Below are positions 1 through 9,269 of a stretch of DNA of 64,000 bases, in pieces; positions within the stretch are counted from its first letter, which is position 1, and the number at the start of each line of letters is the position of its first letter. The position numbers and the translations under genes are program-made. The notes under the pieces were generated by a model that worked only from the letters and a program-made list of their open reading frames with translations, searched no databases and was not told where the DNA came from. This DNA comes from Companilactobacillus huachuanensis. GTDB lineage: Bacteria; Bacillota; Bacilli; Lactobacillales; Lactobacillaceae. Where the stretch lies: positions 26,212 through 90,211 of the forward strand of contig NZ_BJDF01000015.1 of NCBI RefSeq assembly GCF_005404815.1, in the 5' to 3' direction.

Positions 1-79
1 GACAACGGTTGATAATATTCGTCAATTAAATAATTTAAATTCTGATTTACTGGTTGTCGGACAAACATTAATGGTATAA
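1..79 (+). CDS. C-terminal end of a LysM-domain protein (partial)
   Basis: An open frame enters from the left edge (codons start at base 2) and stops at TAA 77-79. The visible tail contains VDNIRQLNNLNSDLLVVGQ followed by TLMV, which has the spacing of a LysM peptidoglycan-binding repeat (xxIxxLNxLxSxxLxxGQxL). LysM modules anchor secreted proteins or hydrolases to the cell wall. Only the last 25 residues are seen, so the catalytic or other domain, if any, is unknown. Confidence 0.7.
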   Translation, partial: TTVDNIRQLNNLNSDLLVVGQTLMV

Positions 80-94
80 GATATAAGCACGGAA

Positions 95-313
95 GTAGTA
101 GATTATAAATAACTTTTCAGAAAGCGCATGGGGCTGTGAATGCGTAAGTGTTTATTTTCGAACTCATCCACTAACAATAGTTGCCGAACCTTAGTAAGTG
201 ACTACGATTGATCCTCGTTAAGGATTTTGAGAGTCGTACTTATTTGGTACGGAACTTAGGTGGTAACGCGATAACTCGTCCTATGATTAATTTAATAATC
301 ATAGGATTTTTTT
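95..313 (+). promoter_or_regulatory. T-box leader of leuS
   Basis: The non-coding stretch before leuS ends with a T-box core (TTAGGTGGTAACGCG at about 255-270) and a terminator hairpin (TCCTATGATTA / TAATCATAGGA plus a T run, 279-313). This is the standard antiterminator/terminator layout of tRNA-sensing T-box riboswitches. Uncharged tRNA-Leu would be expected to stabilise the antiterminator and allow leuS expression. Leucine specificity is inferred from the downstream gene; I could not place the specifier codon securely in stem I. Confidence 0.9.
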
Positions 314-329
314 GTATAGGAGGAGAAAT

Positions 330-2744
330 ATGTACAATCACAACACCGTAGAAAAGAAATGGCAAAAGTATTGGAAAGAAAACAAGACTTTTAAAACAAC
401 AGAGGATCCAAATAAGAAGAATTTTTACGCCTTAGATATGTTCCCATATCCATCAGGACAAGGCCTTCACGTTGGACATCCAGAAGGTTATACAGCAACT
501 GATATTATTGCTAGAATGAAGCGAGCTCAAGGCTATAACGTTTTACATCCAATGGGCTTTGATGCTTTTGGACTACCAGCTGAACAATACGCTTTAAATA
601 CTGGACATAATCCTGCTGACTTTACCGAAAAGAATATTCAAAACTTTAAGCGTCAAATTAATTCATTAGGATTTTCGTATGACTGGGAACGTGAAGTTCA
701 AACAACTGATCCTAAGTTCTATAAGTGGACACAGTGGATTTTCGAACAAATGTACAAAAAGGGTTTGGCTTATGAATCAGAAACATTAGTTAACTGGTCA
801 CCAGATTTGGGAACCGTGGTTGCCAATGAGGAAATCATTGATGGTAAGACCGAACGTGGCGGATTCCCAGTTGTTAGAAAACCAATGCGCCAATGGATGC
901 TAAAAATTACAGCCTATGCTGACAGATTGTTGGATGATCTTGACGATATTGATTGGCCAGAAAATATCAAAGAAATGCAAAGAAATTGGATTGGACGTTC
1001 TGTCGGTGCACAAGTTACTTTTGATGTTGCTGGCTCAGACGATAAAATCAATGTCTTTACAACAAGACCTGATACAATTTTTGGTGTTGAATACATGACT
1101 TTGGCCCCAGAACATAAACTTGTTGATAAGATTACAACACCTGAACAAAAGGCTGCTGTTGAGGCTTATAAGGAAGAAATTTCACATAAATCAGATCTTG
1201 ATAGAACTGATTTGAATGATGAGAAAACCGGTGTTTTCACAGGTGCTTATGCAATTAATCCAATTAATGGTAAAAAGCTTCCAATCTGGATTTCAGATTA
1301 TGTTCTTGTAACTTATGGTACAGGTGCCGTTATGGCCGTTCCAGCACATGATGAACGTGATTATGCCTTTGCTAAGAAGTTTGATCTGCCAATGACTCAA
1401 GTTATCGAAGGTGATCTTAATAACGGCGTTATAACGACAGATGGTAAGCATATCAACTCGGATTTCTTGGATGGTTTGAACAAGGCTGACGCTATTGCCC
1501 GTGCTATTGATTACATGGAGGACAGAGGTTTCGGTGAAAAGAAAGTTAACTATCGTCTTCGTGACTGGGTCTTCTCACGTCAAAGATACTGGGGTGAACC
1601 AATTCCTGTTATTCATTGGGAAGATGGCACTACTTCACTTGTTCCGGAAGATGAATTGCCACTTAAATTACCAGAAGATACAAATATTAAGCCATCAGGT
1701 ACGGGTGAAAGTCCATTAGCCAACTTGACTGATTGGGTGAATGTAGTTGATAAAGATGGTCGTAAAGGTCGTCGTGAGACCAACACGATGCCACAATGGG
1801 CCGGTTCTTCTTGGTATTACTTGAGATATATTGATCCTAATAATGATAAAGAACTAGCTGATTACGATTTATTGAAACAGTGGTTGCCAGTTGATTTATA
1901 TATCGGTGGGGCCGAGCACGCCGTATTGCACTTGCTTTACGCTAGATTCTGGCACAAGGTATTGTATGATTTGGGTGTTGTACCAACTAAAGAACCTTTC
2001 CAAAAACTATTTAACCAAGGAATGATTCTTGGTAAAGGTCACGAAAAGATGTCTAAATCAAAGGGTAACGTTGTTAATCCTGATGATGTAGTTGAACAAT
2101 ATGGTGCCGATACTTTGAGAGCTTATGAAATGTTCATGGGTCCTTTGGATGCCTCAATTGCTTGGTCAGAGAATGGCTTGTCAGGCTCATACAAGTTTTT
2201 GGATCGTGTCTGGAACCTGTTTATCAACGATGATGACTACAGTACATTGAAGGACGATTACTTGACTGACACAAATGATGGTAAACTTGATAAAGTTTAT
2301 AATGAAACAGTTAAGAAAGTTACTGAAGATTATGATGCATTGCACTTTAATACAGCAATTTCACAAATGATGGTCTTCATTAATGAAGCCCACAAGGTTG
2401 ATACAATGCCAAAAGCATACGCAGAAGGCTTAGTTCAATTGCTAGCTCCAATCGCACCTCACATGATGGAAGAACTATGGAGTAAGTTTGGTCACACAGA
2501 ATCTATTTCTTATGCTAAATGGCCAACTTATGATGAAGCAAAACTTGTTTCTGACACAGTTGAAATTATCGTGCAAGTTAATGGTAAGTTGAGAGATAAG
2601 GTTGAAGTTGCTAATGGCACTTCAAAAGACGATCTTGAAAAACTTGCTACAACAAATGAAAAAGTTCAGAAATTTATTGATGGTAAAAATATTGTTAAGG
2701 TAATTGTTATTCCTAACAAGATTGTTAATATCGTCGTTAAATAA
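330..2744 (+). CDS. leuS: Leucyl-tRNA synthetase
   Basis: Class I aminoacyl-tRNA synthetase charging tRNA-Leu. The HIGH-type signature is [18 protein letters not shown] near residue 45 and the KMSKS loop is [13 protein letters not shown] near residue 565. Between them lies the CP1 editing domain ([27 protein letters not shown]), and [14 protein letters not shown] is typical of bacterial LeuRS. I chose ATG 330 because AGGAGG at 319-324 lies just ahead; an upstream in-frame TTG at 312 would be inside the terminator region and has no ribosome site. The length of 804 aa is normal. A strong terminator follows at 2753. Confidence 0.98.
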   Translation: MYNHNTVEKKWQKYWKENKTFKTTEDPNKKNFYALDMFPYPSGQGLHVGHPEGYTATDIIARMKRAQGYNVLHPMGFDAFGLPAEQYALNTGHNPADFTEKNIQNFKRQINSLGFSYDWEREVQTTDPKFYKWTQWIFEQMYKKGLAYESETLVNWSPDLGTVVANEEIIDGKTERGGFPVVRKPMRQWMLKITAYADRLLDDLDDIDWPENIKEMQRNWIGRSVGAQVTFDVAGSDDKINVFTTRPDTIFGVEYMTLAPEHKLVDKITTPEQKAAVEAYKEEISHKSDLDRTDLNDEKTGVFTGAYAINPINGKKLPIWISDYVLVTYGTGAVMAVPAHDERDYAFAKKFDLPMTQVIEGDLNNGVITTDGKHINSDFLDGLNKADAIARAIDYMEDRGFGEKKVNYRLRDWVFSRQRYWGEPIPVIHWEDGTTSLVPEDELPLKLPEDTNIKPSGTGESPLANLTDWVNVVDKDGRKGRRETNTMPQWAGSSWYYLRYIDPNNDKELADYDLLKQWLPVDLYIGGAEHAVLHLLYARFWHKVLYDLGVVPTKEPFQKLFNQGMILGKGHEKMSKSKGNVVNPDDVVEQYGADTLRAYEMFMGPLDASIAWSENGLSGSYKFLDRVWNLFINDDDYSTLKDDYLTDTNDGKLDKVYNETVKKVTEDYDALHFNTAISQMMVFINEAHKVDTMPKAYAEGLVQLLAPIAPHMMEELWSKFGHTESISYAKWPTYDEAKLVSDTVEIIVQVNGKLRDKVEVANGTSKDDLEKLATTNEKVQKFIDGKNIVKVIVIPNKIVNIVVK

Positions 2745-2752
2745 TTACAAAT

Positions 2753-2788
2753 AAAAAAGACTTCGGAAAATTTCCGAAGTCTTTTTTT
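2753..2788 (+). terminator. Terminator after leuS
   Basis: Perfect hairpin AAAGACTTCGGAAA / TTTCCGAAGTCTTT followed by a run of seven T. It sits 10 bases after the leuS stop. Confidence 0.93.
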
Positions 2789-3156
2789 GTTACGTCGAAA
2801 GCAAGCTGAAAATAATATTGTTCAAGCGTTTTATATATTATATGAAGGAATTTCAAACTTGTGTGAATAATTGCAAAATAGAGATTTTTAGGTGAGTTCA
2901 ATTAATTAATTACTTGCTTTCTAACCTGCAACAAGCTTATTCTATCATTGTTTAAACCATAACGCGCTTTACAATTTTCTTGTTTTGTAAAGAAAGTCCG
3001 ATTGAACTTGTGAGGGATTGGGTTTGAAGTGGCCGAATCGAGCCAGTATATAAAAAAATTCCGATCACTTTATATTTATTGAAATGTATGGAGCTTAATT
3101 TTATATATGGATTAGGAATATGAAGACATCAAATCGATTATTATGTAGAAACGAAT
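2789..3156. other. Gene-free AT-rich stretch
   Basis: I see no credible ORF or RNA gene here. Around 3020-3050 the sequence TTTGAAGTGGCCGAATCGAGCC faintly recalls an arm of the structured repeat family and may be a decayed copy, but it does not fold convincingly. Confidence 0.4.
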
Positions 3157-3263
3157 CAGTCGTAGGTCACCAGTACAATGTTTTAGCCAGCGAGATTCGA
3201 GACCTTGGCTCGAATCGGTCGCAGTGCAGGCTAAAGCATTGTACTGGTGACCGGAGACGGCAT
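3157..3263 (+). repeat. Structured repeat, copy 1 (short form with one inner hairpin)
   Basis: A 16-bp stem (GGTCACCAGTACAATG from 3165, matched by CATTGTACTGGTGACC ending at 3252) is extended by TTAGCC/GGCTAA. It encloses one inner hairpin GATTCGAG/CTCGAATC with the loop ACCTTGG. The right border GGAGACGGCAT is the same as in the full-length copies. The other two inner arms are missing, and the closing stem is unrelated in sequence to the other copies yet perfectly paired. It lies upstream of the flippase gene in the sense direction. Confidence 0.85.
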
Positions 3264-3315
3264 TATAAAGTTAAACTATAGTTAATTAATTTGAATTAAT
3301 TTGCTTTTTACGTAA

Positions 3316-3360
3316 TTTAAGTGTAATTTAAATTTTTTAGGTAGATAACTTTGCTATAAT
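3316..3360 (+). promoter_or_regulatory. CiaR-like direct repeat and -10 of the flippase gene
   Basis: TTTAAG (3316-3321), five bases, then TTTAAA (3327-3332) forms a direct repeat of the type bound by CiaR (TTAAG-N5-TTAAG). A good -10 TATAAT lies at 3355-3360. The 22-bp gap between repeat and -10 is longer than in classic CiaR-activated promoters, so regulation is only suggested. Confidence 0.45.
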
Positions 3361-3391
3361 TAAATGGATAGTTTTTAAGGTGGTGCAGGTT

Positions 3392-5065
3392 TTGGGCGTA
3401 AATAATAGCCATGATGAAGAAGATATAATGCCAGTGATTGATCCTGAGCCTTCTTCGCAGGACACAATGCTGAAGGGTTCAGCTTGGATGACTGCTGGTA
3501 GTATTTTTTCTCGTATTTTAGGTGCGATATATATCATTCCATGGATGGCATGGATGGGATCTTATTATCCCGCAGCTAATGCCTTGTTTGCTAAGGGTTA
3601 TAATATTTATAGTTTGTTCTTGATTATTTCAACAGCTGGTATTCCTGGCGCAATATCAAAACAAATTTCACATTATAATGCACTTGATCAGTATTCAACT
3701 GGTAATAAATTGTTTAAGCATGGTCTAAAGATTATGACCTTTATGGGTGTGATTTTTGGAGCCGTTATGTATTTTGGAGCGCCTATTTTGGCAGCAATAT
3801 TTACTGATGGTGATCCGAGAAGTATTCCCGTAATCAAATCTTTAGCTGTTGCCGTTTTGATTATTCCAATATTGAGTATTTTGAGAGGATATCTGCAAGG
3901 ATATTCTGATATGGCACCATCCGCTATATCACAATTTATCGAGCAAATTGCTCGTGTTATTTACATGCTTTTAGCAACATATGTCATTATGATTATGAAT
4001 AAAGGCAGTTATATCAATGCCGTTGTTCAATCAACATTTGCTGCATTTATTGGGGCAGCAGTTGCCATTGGGATTTTAGTCTTAGCATTGTTGAGGCGTT
4101 TGCCCAAACTAAGGCGTCTGTCACGTAATGGGCAACCGATTGCAGATGTAAATGAAAGAAATTTCACTCGAGAAATTTTTGAACAAGCCGTACCGTTCAT
4201 TATCTTGGATGCTGGTATTACATTCTTCAATCTGTTTGATCAATCAACGTTTAATCAGTTTATGAGAATGTTTGTTAACGCTTCAGGAGCGCAATTGGAT
4301 AATTATTATTCATTATTTGGATTTCAAGCAAATAAATTGATTATGATTATTGTCTCATTATCAACCGCTATGGCCGTTACAGCCGTTCCAATCTTGTCAG
4401 GACTGTATTCTAAAGGTGATAAAGATAAAATTGAAGACCAGATTTCTAACACGTTGGAGTTGTTTTTCTTCATTATGATTCCGGCATCATTGGGAATGTA
4501 CGCCGTTGCACAGCCATTGTGGACAACTTTTTATCGTTATGATTCACTCGGCGTTTTGATGTTACAATTCTCATCAATTATATCGATTTTACTGGGATTA
4601 TTCACTGTTTTGTCGGCGGTATTGCAAGCGTTATATCGCAATAGATTGGCCATTAAATACTTCGTTTATGGGTTCATTGTTAAAATTGTTATGCAATTAC
4701 CAATGATTTGGTTATTTCATGAATTTGGACCTCTAATCGCTACAAGTATTGGTATGGCCGTGGTTTGTTGGCTAATGATTCGTGAATTGCATGCAGTTTA
4801 TCCATTCAATACCGGTCGAATTTCTCGTCGTATAAGTGGAATTATTCTTTTCTCACTAATCATGTTTGTTTCAGTTATGTTCGTAAACTGGGTCGTTTTC
4901 CACTTTGTTGGTAATTCCGATAGAATTATTTCAGTGGTTGCTTTGATGTTGGAAGCTGGGTTAGGTGGTGTAATATATGGCTACTTAGTCCTAAAGACTT
5001 CTTTAGCTGATAAAATATTAGGACCTCGAGTTGAGAGAATTAGACGAATTTTCAACATTAGATAA
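3392..5065 (+). CDS. MOP-superfamily polysaccharide/lipid-linked precursor flippase (SpoVB/YtgP-type)
   Basis: Integral membrane protein of about 557 aa with roughly 14 hydrophobic helices, starting after a short acidic N-terminus (SHDEEDIMPVIDPEPSSQD). Motifs LKGSAWMTAGSIFSRILGAI and AGIPGAISKQISHYNAL are typical of the SpoVB/YtgP branch, which exports undecaprenyl-linked saccharide precursors (in some members lipid II). I prefer the TTG at 3392, because AAGGTGG ends about 7 bases ahead; the frame is also open to a GTG at 3380, which has no room for a ribosome site. It is preceded by a structured repeat and a CiaR-like box. The exact substrate cannot be read from sequence. Confidence 0.88.
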   Translation: MGVNNSHDEEDIMPVIDPEPSSQDTMLKGSAWMTAGSIFSRILGAIYIIPWMAWMGSYYPAANALFAKGYNIYSLFLIISTAGIPGAISKQISHYNALDQYSTGNKLFKHGLKIMTFMGVIFGAVMYFGAPILAAIFTDGDPRSIPVIKSLAVAVLIIPILSILRGYLQGYSDMAPSAISQFIEQIARVIYMLLATYVIMIMNKGSYINAVVQSTFAAFIGAAVAIGILVLALLRRLPKLRRLSRNGQPIADVNERNFTREIFEQAVPFIILDAGITFFNLFDQSTFNQFMRMFVNASGAQLDNYYSLFGFQANKLIMIIVSLSTAMAVTAVPILSGLYSKGDKDKIEDQISNTLELFFFIMIPASLGMYAVAQPLWTTFYRYDSLGVLMLQFSSIISILLGLFTVLSAVLQALYRNRLAIKYFVYGFIVKIVMQLPMIWLFHEFGPLIATSIGMAVVCWLMIRELHAVYPFNTGRISRRISGIILFSLIMFVSVMFVNWVVFHFVGNSDRIISVVALMLEAGLGGVIYGYLVLKTSLADKILGPRVERIRRIFNIR

Positions 5066-5095
5066 TTTGGGCAGTCTTCGGGTAATAATTGTAAG

Positions 5096-5152
5096 AAAAA
5101 CGCCATGATATCTATCCACTTTAGGGGGTGGATTCATATCATGGCGTTTTTA
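5096..5152. terminator. Bidirectional terminator between flippase and nnrD
   Basis: AAAAACGCCATGATAT pairs with ATATCATGGCGTTTTT, with an inner CCAC/GTGG extension. The A run on one side and T run on the other allow use by both converging genes. Confidence 0.88.
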
Positions 5153-5992
5153 TTTGGTCTGTAAACTGAACTTTTGCATATACTTGGGAAGTTTATCGAT
5201 GATTTCTGAAGGTAAGACTACATATTGTTTCTCGTTTAACTTGTCACCAATAATACTATGGATTAATAGGGCTGACTGGATTGTTGCTAGGGAATAACCG
5301 AATTGTCCGATGAAACCAGCCATGATTCCGGTTAATGTGTCGCCCATACCGCCTGTTGCCATTCCAGGATTGCCTGCGATTATTTTAAAAGACATGTCTC
5401 GAAAATATATTTCTGAATGATGTTTTTTTAAAACTAAAACTGCATCAGGGTTTAAATCTTGGAGTTTTTCAAAATTATTTAACTCTGTTTGTGCGGGTAT
5501 CTCTAACTGAGAAAGGCGCTGCCATTCGCCTTGGTGAGGTGTCATGATGATGTGAGCCGTCGTTTGTAGAGGTATTTTTTCTTCGGCGATAATTGTCAAA
5601 GCTGATGCATCCAATATTACAGTTTGATCAGTTTTAGTATTATTAAGCACGGCTTTAACTAAGCCAATTGCGACACTCGATGTTCCCAAACCTGGACCTA
5701 TAGCAATAACATCATTATTTAAAATAGCAGATAACAATTCTTTTTTATTGTGATAATCGATGGTCATTGCCTCTGGAATGTGAGTATTGATAGCAGCGAA
5801 CTTTTCAGGAGTGGTTGCTACGGTTACTAATCCAGCCCCAGAATGAACGGCTGCGCTACTGGATAAAATTGCGGCCCCCCCGAAATGAGTCGATCCAGCA
5901 ATAATTAGGACTTTACCATAATTTCCCTTGTATGATTCGGGATTACGTGGCAAAATTATTTGATTTAAGATACTTTTACTAATTTTTTCCAT
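5150..5992 (-). CDS. nnrD: ADP-dependent NAD(P)H-hydrate dehydratase
   Basis: Repairs hydrated NAD(P)H using ADP; ribokinase-like fold. Diagnostic motifs are GNYGKVLIIAGSTHFGGAAI at the N-terminus, IGPGLGTS mid-protein, MTPHQGEW, and GNPGMATGGMGDTLTGIMAG near the C-terminus, which carries the catalytic Asp of the GMGDxL loop. I chose the ATG ending at 5992 (protein MEKISKSIL) because GGAGGGTC precedes it at good spacing; the frame extends 11 codons further without a better site. The length of about 280 aa is normal for the stand-alone dehydratase without the epimerase domain. Monocistronic, ending in the shared terminator. Confidence 0.95.
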   Translation of the reverse strand: MEKISKSILNQIILPRNPESYKGNYGKVLIIAGSTHFGGAAILSSSAAVHSGAGLVTVATTPEKFAAINTHIPEAMTIDYHNKKELLSAILNNDVIAIGPGLGTSSVAIGLVKAVLNNTKTDQTVILDASALTIIAEEKIPLQTTAHIIMTPHQGEWQRLSQLEIPAQTELNNFEKLQDLNPDAVLVLKKHHSEIYFRDMSFKIIAGNPGMATGGMGDTLTGIMAGFIGQFGYSLATIQSALLIHSIIGDKLNEKQYVVLPSEIIDKLPKYMQKFSLQTK

Positions 5993-6059
5993 TACAAGAC
6001 CCTCCATTTGTAGTATCATTTTCATTGTAATCTAAATAAGCAATTATTTGAATTATAAT

Positions 6060-6144
6060 GCCACTGTGGCGGAATTGGCAGACGCGCAGCGTTCAGGTCG
6101 CTGTTCGGGTTTCCCGAGTGCAAGTTCGACTCTTGTCAGTGGCA
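6060..6144 (+). tRNA. tRNA-Leu (anticodon CAG)
   Basis: Cloverleaf with acceptor GCCACTG/CAGTGGC, anticodon loop TTCAGGT (anticodon CAG), a long class II variable arm (CGGGTTTCCCG) and T arm GTTCGAC. CCA is not encoded. It is followed by a terminator hairpin at 6168-6210. Confidence 0.97.
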
Positions 6145-6167
6145 TTTCGTTGGTTTCATAAGATTTC

Positions 6168-6210
6168 AAAAAGGGCTTTAAATCGTTGATAGCGATTTTA
6201 GCCTTTTTTT
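6168..6210 (+). terminator. Terminator after tRNA-Leu
   Basis: AAAAGGGCT..AAATCG pairs with CGATTT..GCC, followed by seven T. Confidence 0.85.
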
Positions 6211-6410
6211 GTCTATTTTTTTAGAAAATGCAAACGAGTTAGCATTATAAAAAATTTATTCATTAATCAGGAACGGCCTTTGACGTATTGTGTGGATCCA
6301 TAATATTAGGATTCGCATCTATGTTATGATTTTTTAAGCTCAACAATTACGTTTATATTTTGTAAAAAATGCTCAAAATGAAGATATTTAGTAAATTTGG
6401 TATATACCCA

Positions 6411-6439
6411 TTGTGTGGAAACGTTTCCAGTATTATACT
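6411..6439 (+). promoter_or_regulatory. Promoter with cre site in its spacer (PTS EIIC gene)
   Basis: TTGTGT (6411-6416) and TATACT (6434-6439) are 17 bp apart. The palindrome TGGAAACGTTTCCA (6416-6429) matches the CcpA cre consensus TGWAANCGNTNWCA fully and occupies the spacer. CcpA bound there should block RNA polymerase, so glucose repression of the EIIC gene is expected. Confidence 0.8.
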
Positions 6440-6482
6440 TTGAACTGTTGTTAGGGATTAACGACAGAGAGGGGGGACAGTC

Positions 6483-7739
6483 ATGAATAATTTCATGAAC
6501 TGGCTTCAAAATACAGTTATGCCACCCATGGCAAAAGTGGGTAACAATAAGTACCTTGTTTCGATTCGTAATGGGTTAGTTTTAACTTTACCTGCCATTA
6601 TCAGTGGTAGTATTTTCTTGATTTTAGGTAACATTCCTATTGCAGCTTGGACTAATCTGATCAAACCTTATATGAATATGATTAGTGTTGCTGTTAATGG
6701 ATCTTTCGGTATTATTTCATTACTTGCAGCCATTGGGATTGGCTATGAGCTTTCTAAAGAGTTGAAAATTGATCCGATTTCTGGTGCCGGTCTTTCAACT
6801 ATGGCTTTTGTTCTTGTATCGTTCAATGATAAGTTCAAATTGGACACAGATAATTTTTCATCATCAGGTTTATTTACTGCTATTATTACTGCTATGGTTT
6901 CAGTTACAATTTTTAATTTCTTTCTCAAAAGAAACATTGTTATTAAATTACCAGATGGAGTACCAACGGCGGTTTCAAATTCATTCGTATCATTATTGCC
7001 TGGATTTGTGATCTTGCTACTATTCTGGTTCATCAGAATGCCTTTAAATATTGATATTAACCAAGTTATACAAGCAATTTTCCATCCATTATTGTTTGCT
7101 ATGAATACTTTACCTGGTATTTTGGTCTATACATTCCTTGTCAGCTTACTCTGGGTATGTGGTATCCATGGTGATATGACTTTGGAAGGTATAGCAGATC
7201 CAATTTTTCTTCAATTTTTGGCTGCCAATGCGACAGCATATGCACATCACCAACCACTTCCATATGTTACTGCTGCTGGATTTTCTAGTTTGATGGTCAA
7301 CGTTGGTGGTACTGGTGCCACGATCACACTTGTTTTATTAATGATTTTTTCTAAGAGCAGAACGTATCGTGATCTTGGTAAAGTAGCATTTCCTGGTGCG
7401 TTGTTTGAAATCAATGAGCCTGTTATTTTTGGATTCCCAATTGTTATGAATCCTTTGACAATGATTCCATTCATCGTAATTCCATTAGTTTTAGCAACAT
7501 GTAGTTACTTATTAATCAGTTTAGGATTAATGAATGCTCCAGTTGCCATGGTTCCATGGACAATGCCTCCAATCATTGGACCTTTGATGGCCACAGGTTG
7601 GGATTGGCGTGCAGCCGTTTGGTCAGCTGTTGAGTTGTTCCTAGCCGGTGCGATGTATTATCCATTCTTCAAGGTAGCCGAAAAGCAAATGGTTGCTGAC
7701 GAAACAAAGAAGGATGCCGCAAATACTACTGAGGCATAA
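6483..7739 (+). CDS. PTS EIIC component, lactose/cellobiose family
   Basis: 418-aa membrane permease of the phosphotransferase system. Motifs of the Lac/Cel EIIC family include GNNKYLVSIRNGLVLTLPAI near the N-terminus, GGTGATITLVLLM, and FEINEPVIFGFPIVMNP, which holds the conserved NEPVIFG loop. About 8-10 membrane helices are visible. A ribosome site GAGAGGGGGG precedes ATG 6483. No EIIA, EIIB or phospho-beta-glycosidase gene lies alongside, so it must borrow EIIA/EIIB from elsewhere. Expression is probably CcpA-repressed through the cre in its promoter. The transported beta-glucoside cannot be specified. Confidence 0.93.
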   Translation: MNNFMNWLQNTVMPPMAKVGNNKYLVSIRNGLVLTLPAIISGSIFLILGNIPIAAWTNLIKPYMNMISVAVNGSFGIISLLAAIGIGYELSKELKIDPISGAGLSTMAFVLVSFNDKFKLDTDNFSSSGLFTAIITAMVSVTIFNFFLKRNIVIKLPDGVPTAVSNSFVSLLPGFVILLLFWFIRMPLNIDINQVIQAIFHPLLFAMNTLPGILVYTFLVSLLWVCGIHGDMTLEGIADPIFLQFLAANATAYAHHQPLPYVTAAGFSSLMVNVGGTGATITLVLLMIFSKSRTYRDLGKVAFPGALFEINEPVIFGFPIVMNPLTMIPFIVIPLVLATCSYLLISLGLMNAPVAMVPWTMPPIIGPLMATGWDWRAAVWSAVELFLAGAMYYPFFKVAEKQMVADETKKDAANTTEA

Positions 7740-7786
7740 CTATTATCGTCGTTAAATATGAAGCATAAATAATATGATTTTTCTGC

Positions 7787-7841
7787 TTAACGCAAATAGA
7801 CACTGTAATCCGATTCCGATTACGGTGTCTATTTGCGTTAA
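7787..7841. terminator. Hairpin between EIIC gene and the small minus-strand gene
   Basis: TTAACGCAAATAGACAC pairs with GTGTCTATTTGCGTTAA and is extended by GTAATC/GATTAC. The stem is very strong but the T tract is poor on both sides; it still probably terminates both converging genes. Confidence 0.7.
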
Positions 7842-7876
7842 TATTAAAAAGCTGACCATGTTTTGTTAAATCATCA

Positions 7877-8263
7877 TCAAAATATTAAGGATGATAGTGC
7901 TTTTGTCAAACTCTTCGAATTCATAGGTTGGTTATTGCTATTTAAAATTGTCTTAACTTGCTGTTCGGCATCCTCTTCCTGTATTTTTTTAAGATATTGA
8001 AATCCCTGAATAGTTAGTCCATTGATCTTAATCAAGGTAACGTATTTCAATGGGCTAATAGTTCCGGCAATTAAGCCGTCATTTATCATGCTTGTCACGT
8101 AATCTTGCAGGTCCTGAATTAAAAATTGGTTAGGATTATCACTAGCAATATAATTTTTAACGATTTGGTACTTTTGGGTATCATCTAAGAGCTCTTGAAA
8201 ATCCTTGGGATTTTTCTCGGAGATAATTTCCAAAATCATTTTATAAATATCAAATTTATTCAT
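7877..8263 (-). CDS. Small hypothetical protein, possibly winged-helix (YjcQ-like)
   Basis: 128 aa from the ATG ending at 8263 (MNKFDIYKMILEIISEKNP), behind AAAGGCC at moderate spacing. The helical N-terminal half, followed by LIAGTISPLKYVTLIKINGLTIQGFQYLKKI, reads like the winged-helix pattern of YjcQ-type proteins, where a short beta turn leads into GLTxxGxxYL. No catalytic residues or membrane segments are seen. It is not clearly linked to either neighbour. The family assignment is tentative. Confidence 0.6.
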   Translation of the reverse strand: MNKFDIYKMILEIISEKNPKDFQELLDDTQKYQIVKNYIASDNPNQFLIQDLQDYVTSMINDGLIAGTISPLKYVTLIKINGLTIQGFQYLKKIQEEDAEQQVKTILNSNNQPMNSKSLTKALSSLIF

Positions 8264-8428
8264 ACTTTCACGGCCTTTCAAATTAATTATAAATGAAAAG
8301 CTTTTCAAAAATTCCATTAAATGAAAATTCTTGACGATACGTATAGAACGTTTTGGCGAAAAGTTTGCACAAAATGACTGGAAACATTCATAATTAAGGG
8401 TATAAATTATTTTAGGAGACTTTGAAAT

Positions 8429-8824
8429 ATGATAAAAGAATTTAAGGATTTTATTAGTCGTGGCAATGTTATGGACTTGGCTGTAGGTGTCATTATGGGT
8501 GCTGCTTTTACAGCTATCGTTCAGTCTTTGGTCGGTAACCTGATAAATCCACTGATTGGATTGTTTTTAGGGAAAATTGATCTCAGCAATTTAGTGTTTA
8601 AAGTAGGGGATGCAACATTCAAATATGGAGCTTTCATTGAGTCCATCATTAATTTCTTGATAATTGCGTTCGTGGTATTCTTATTGGTCAAAATGATGAA
8701 CAAGATTATCAAGGGTCGCGAAGCAGATGAAGAGCCAACAGAAGAGGACGATTCAAATCAAGAAGAGATCGTAATGTACCTTAAGAGAATTTCCGAATCA
8801 TTAAATGAGAAACCGGTAAAATAA
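8429..8824 (+). CDS. mscL: Large-conductance mechanosensitive channel
   Basis: 131-aa channel opening under hypo-osmotic shock. It has the conserved N-terminus FKDFISRGNVMDLAVGVIMG, TM1 with the GAAFTAIV constriction, a short periplasmic loop (LSNLVFKVGDATFKYGAFIE), TM2 (FLIIAFVVFLLVKMMNK) and a charged C-terminal helix. The ribosome site AGGAG is at 8413-8417. It is followed directly by a disrupted reading frame and two mobile repeat copies. Confidence 0.97.
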   Translation: MIKEFKDFISRGNVMDLAVGVIMGAAFTAIVQSLVGNLINPLIGLFLGKIDLSNLVFKVGDATFKYGAFIESIINFLIIAFVVFLLVKMMNKIIKGREADEEPTEEDDSNQEEIVMYLKRISESLNEKPVK

Positions 8825-8865
8825 TCTGAATGTGGACGTGAACCTCTTACCTGGATTATTCATTA

Positions 8866-9186
8866 ACTAAAGGTTGAAAGTTTAGTTAAGTATGCCGTTT
8901 CCAGAGCTGAGAGTATTCAGTTGCTGCGCGGAACGGTCCGAGCCAAGGAGCGATCTCGGGCCTCGGTTGAAGCCTCGCAAAAACCGCGAGTTTTCAACAC
9001 GCCCGGTGGTGTAATTGCTAAAGCAATAACGCCACTTTCGCTGCAAATGAATACTCTCAGCTCTTCTAACTAGTTTTTTTTAATGGTTGGAACAATGAAA
9101 CAAAGACTTCTGATCATTTAAAAATAATTTAGCTCTAGGCCTGTAACAACAATAGCTATATTAGTTTTTCGACTTTCAACCTCTAG
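8866..9186 (-). mobile_element. Structured repeat, copy 2, within a 321-bp unit (type 1 ends)
   Basis: The core (8892-9073) has the closing stem AGAGCTGAGAGTATTCA/TGAATACTCTCAGCTCT and three inner hairpins. It sits in a longer unit that starts CTAAAGGTTGAAAG (8867) and ends CTTTCAACCTCTAG (9186), giving a 14-bp imperfect terminal inverted repeat. TCATTA flanks both sides (8860-8865 and 9187-9192), a likely target duplication. The sense strand of the core is the minus strand. Confidence 0.85.
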
Positions 9187-9269
9187 TCATTATTTATTAA
9201 ATGATTTTCATAATGGGGCTTGTGATTCATACAATATTTTTTTATACGATGAAGATGGAGATATTATTT

